This document shows positions 5,065 to 7,310 of a stretch of 7,310 bases of DNA, in pieces; position 1 is the stretch's first letter; each line of letters starts with the position of its first letter. The translations under genes and the position numbers were made by a program. The stretch lies in assembly GCA_028293095.1 (NCBI GenBank), contig JAQGPK010000161.1, positions 1 to 7,310 on the forward strand. The letters run 5' to 3'. Under the pieces are notes generated by a model. The model searched no databases, had not been told where the DNA came from, and saw only the letters and a program-made list of their open reading frames with translations. The stretch comes from Chlamydiia bacterium. Its GTDB lineage: Bacteria; Chlamydiota; Chlamydiia; Chlamydiales; FEN-1388.

Positions 5065-7310
5065 TATATTTTGTTGCCCGTATAGGCGTGAATCATGTTA
5101 GCTCCTACAGTTGCGACAACGGCAGCAGATGTCCCGCCAGTTGCCGCGGCAATTCTTCCTCCTACAGGTCCGACTAAAAGAGATGCTGCGAGAGAGCCTC
5201 CAGAAGAGGCTAAAGCATTTGTAAAGCCAAGTGTTGCTACATCACGTCCGAAAACGCCTGCAGTGACTATCCATTGTGCAATGAAAGCGTAGGGAGCAAT
5301 TGGTGTCGGGGTGACTGAGGCGATGGTTAAGCCAAATTGGAGTGACTGTAGTGATGGGATGCCAAATCTTGAAGCTGGGAGCGCAACTTGTGGCTCTTGT
5401 GGAAGTAATTCAACCTCTGGAAGAGGTGCAACTGGCTCTGGATGTACTTCTATAATCGGTTCAACTATAGGTACTAGAACCTCTACCGGTGTAGGAATAG
5501 GAGCGGAAATCTGGGAGGATGCAGGTGTCTGAGCTTCTGGCATCTCGCATTTTGGTGCTGTCTCTTTGTCTTGTGTGGCTTTGGTTAAGAGCGCCGCAAT
5601 TAAGGCAGATGAGGTAAGATTTGCAAGACGATCAATGCCTTTTGCACTACGGGATTCTGGGTAGTTCTCCACAAAAGCTGGAGTGAGGAAAGGAGAGGCA
5701 ATTCCAACTCCAACAGATGCAGCTATGGCACCATAAAGTGGCAGACTCCAGATAGTGGATGCAGCAACCGCTCCTAATACAGCAACGCCTGCTGTCAGGG
5801 GGACTCGCCAGAGAAGCTTTCGAAAGAGCTGAGATGTTTTCTTGGCAGTCTTTGCTTGGGGCTCATTTGTAATCCTAATCATAGATGCATCATGTGCGCG
5901 CTGTAACACTTCAATTCTTTGAGGAATGAGTTCTTCGAGGGCAGCTAGATTTTTTCTGAGTGCCTTGATCTTTTCACTCTCGTTCTCTCCATTGCCATCT
6001 TTCATTTTTATATGCTGATTGAGAACATCGATTGATCCAGCAAGTACCAGTTGTCCATTCACAAGCTCTTGTAGTTTGTCTGTTGTGTGCATGGCTTGGA
6101 TAAAGTCAGGCAGAGTTGATGTCAAAAATTGTTCATACTTTGCACTGATACACTGACTATAGGGCTTTTCATGCGCCGCAATGAGCCTTTCGAGCTCCTC
6201 TTTCGGCATACTATATCTATTCTGATCTTTCAGCGCGGCGAGGTGTTGAGAGATCTTTTCTTTTGCAGAAAATAGACAGTCAATCTGATGAGTGGTCTCT
6301 GACTTACTATCTACTTGTGCTTTTTCGATTTCTTTAAAAAGCGAAGTGGATGCCTCTACAAAATCAATCCGCCATTGCAGAGTGCGGCTCTCTTTTTGAT
6401 ACATCTTTACATAGCTTGCCTCAGAGCCAACTTCGCTTTGGAGTTTGATGACGAGGGAATCTAGTGCGCTTTTTTGTTTTTGAAGTGTGTTTGTATTATA
6501 GGGTGTTGGTGGAGAAAAAGAGGCATTTATGAGAGTCGTCGTGATTTCAATTTGAAGTTTTTTTATATCGATGATGGTTTTAGGCTGCTTGACAACTAAT
6601 GCTAATTTTTCAAGACGAGCTGAGATTGAAAGATCTTCGTAGGGGATGGCCAAGGCGCTATTTTTTAAGCTTTCTTGAAGTTCTTTTTTTAAAGTTGCAA
6701 GGTCTCTACTACACTGTTTTAGCGTCTCTTCGTCTTCTGCACTGTATACTTGGCGCTCTAAAGTAGTCAGGCGTGGTTGATAGCGCTTTTGAATATCGGC
6801 AATTGTACTGTTTTTAACTGCTTTGATTGAATTTTCTGCGATTTGCTTGATAGAGTCGACGATGTTTGTGAGAGTATTTTTTCTTTCTTGATTTGAAACT
6901 CTTTTGAGAATTAAAGAACTTAATCGAGAAATTGTCGTGGTTAACGCTTCATCGAGCTTTCCGTGAAAGTGTGCTTCTAAATATTGAAGCTGGCCTTGAC
7001 TTAACGTATTGATCGAGTCATTCGAAATTGCCTGTATGAGCTTTTTAAAGTATGTTAAATTTTCTTCAAGATTATAAATGGGTACTGTGCTTTTACCAGA
7101 AAAAAAGGTTTGAAGGCGATCCCATGTTCTACTAAACCAGTTATTGTTTTGTTTTTGAATAAAGTGAGGGTGGCCACTTTCGAAGGAGCGGATAAGGATA
7201 TTTTTTACCTTATCATCGGGTGAAATCTGAGGATCTTTATAATGTCTATCTAATTCAACAGCAATATCAATAGCTAAAGAGAGATTATTATTTTGAATTA
7301 AATTTGGATT
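5064..7310 (-). CDS. Large protein with paired hydrophobic segments and Pro/Glu/Val-rich linker, 5'-truncated
   Basis: The frame ending with TAA at 5064-5066 is open without a stop to the right edge, giving at least 748 residues. I checked each codon from 6654 to 7310: no stop and no ATG, GTG or TTG in frame. A TTG at 6653 is therefore not a credible start; it also lacks a ribosome binding site. Numbering from the window edge: residues 1-220 are Asn/Gln-rich and helical, with WFSRTWDRLQTFF near 58-70; 220-490 are charged helices with coiled-coil character; 504-542 hold two closely spaced hydrophobic segments (PLTAGVAVLGAVAAS and LYGAIAASVGVGIAS); 585-647 are Pro/Glu/Val-rich (PIVEPIIEVHPEPVAP); and 674-744 are Gly/Ala-rich and hydrophobic (GPVGGRIAAATGG). 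The paired hydrophobic segments resemble the bilobed domain of chlamydial inclusion membrane proteins, though here they are central. It is probably membrane-associated or secreted; no known family is recognised. It leads an operon with the coiled-coil gene. Confidence 0.82.
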   Translation of the reverse strand, partial: NPNLIQNNNLSLAIDIAVELDRHYKDPQISPDDKVKNILIRSFESGHPHFIQKQNNNWFSRTWDRLQTFFSGKSTVPIYNLEENLTYFKKLIQAISNDSINTLSQGQLQYLEAHFHGKLDEALTTTISRLSSLILKRVSNQERKNTLTNIVDSIKQIAENSIKAVKNSTIADIQKRYQPRLTTLERQVYSAEDEETLKQCSRDLATLKKELQESLKNSALAIPYEDLSISARLEKLALVVKQPKTIIDIKKLQIEITTTLINASFSPPTPYNTNTLQKQKSALDSLVIKLQSEVGSEASYVKMYQKESRTLQWRIDFVEASTSLFKEIEKAQVDSKSETTHQIDCLFSAKEKISQHLAALKDQNRYSMPKEELERLIAAHEKPYSQCISAKYEQFLTSTLPDFIQAMHTTDKLQELVNGQLVLAGSIDVLNQHIKMKDGNGENESEKIKALRKNLAALEELIPQRIEVLQRAHDASMIRITNEPQAKTAKKTSQLFRKLLWRVPLTAGVAVLGAVAASTIWSLPLYGAIAASVGVGIASPFLTPAFVENYPESRSAKGIDRLANLTSSALIAALLTKATQDKETAPKCEMPEAQTPASSQISAPIPTPVEVLVPIVEPIIEVHPEPVAPLPEVELLPQEPQVALPASRFGIPSLQSLQFGLTIASVTPTPIAPYAFIAQWIVTAGVFGRDVATLGFTNALASSGGSLAASLLVGPVGGRIAAATGGTSAAVVATVGANMIHAYTGNKI

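Noticed and set aside
5095..5532. Plus-strand open frames of 65 and 73 codons rich in Gly, Ser, Thr and Pro
   Set aside because: They lie antisense to the Pro-rich and Gly/Ala-rich parts of the large gene, whose composition avoids stops on the opposite strand; they have no ribosome sites.
6651..6653. TTG as the start of the large minus-strand protein
   Set aside because: The frame continues open for 219 codons upstream to the window edge and there is no ribosome binding site before the TTG (the upstream bases read TTAAAAAATAGCGCC).
1..7310. tRNA or rRNA genes, CRISPR arrays, insertion sequences or tandem repeats
   Set aside because: I scanned for these by eye and saw no direct-repeat arrays, transposase-like proteins, terminal inverted repeats or tRNA-like cloverleaf sequences; coding density is high throughout.

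Overview
The window looks like chromosome from an obligate intracellular bacterium, most plausibly an environmental member of the Chlamydiales (Parachlamydia/Waddlia/Simkania-like). This is an inference. It rests on one recognisable quinone methyltransferase gene next to long, lineage-restricted coiled-coil and hydrophobic-hairpin proteins that resemble inclusion-membrane or type III secreted proteins, and on moderate GC content. No rRNA, tRNA, integrase or other taxonomic marker is present, so the assignment is tentative.

Layout. A plus-strand gene of unknown function enters from the left edge and stops at 941; its reading frame is open to the edge, so its N terminus is probably missing. A 150-base convergent gap (942-1091) follows. 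Everything from 1092 to the right edge is on the minus strand. Read in the direction of transcription (right to left), it holds: (i) a very large gene whose frame is open through the right edge down to 5064, with at least 748 residues visible; (ii) a 484-residue coiled-coil protein (5053-3599) that starts 10 bases after it, with a strong ribosome binding site touching the preceding stop codon; (iii) a 69-base gap with a TATAAT box and a 9-bp inverted repeat; (iv) menG/ubiE (3529-2792), the quinone C-methyltransferase; and (v) a HEAT-repeat lipoprotein (2795-1092) whose start overlaps the menG stop as ATGA.

How the genes may work together. Genes (i) and (ii) form a tight two-gene unit: a protein with a central paired hydrophobic segment, a Pro/Glu/Val-rich linker and a Gly/Ala-rich hydrophobic C terminus, followed by a soluble coiled-coil protein whose Ser/Asn-rich N terminus resembles secretion leaders. 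They are candidates for a host-interaction or envelope pair, but I recognise no family. Genes (iv) and (v) form a second translationally coupled unit joining menaquinone biosynthesis to an envelope-anchored helical scaffold. The inverted repeat between the two units overlaps the putative menG start region and may set how menG is expressed from its own promoter versus read-through.

The most useful correction to a naive reading is that the large gene does not begin at the TTG at 6653. The 219 codons between there and the window end are in the same frame and have no stop.
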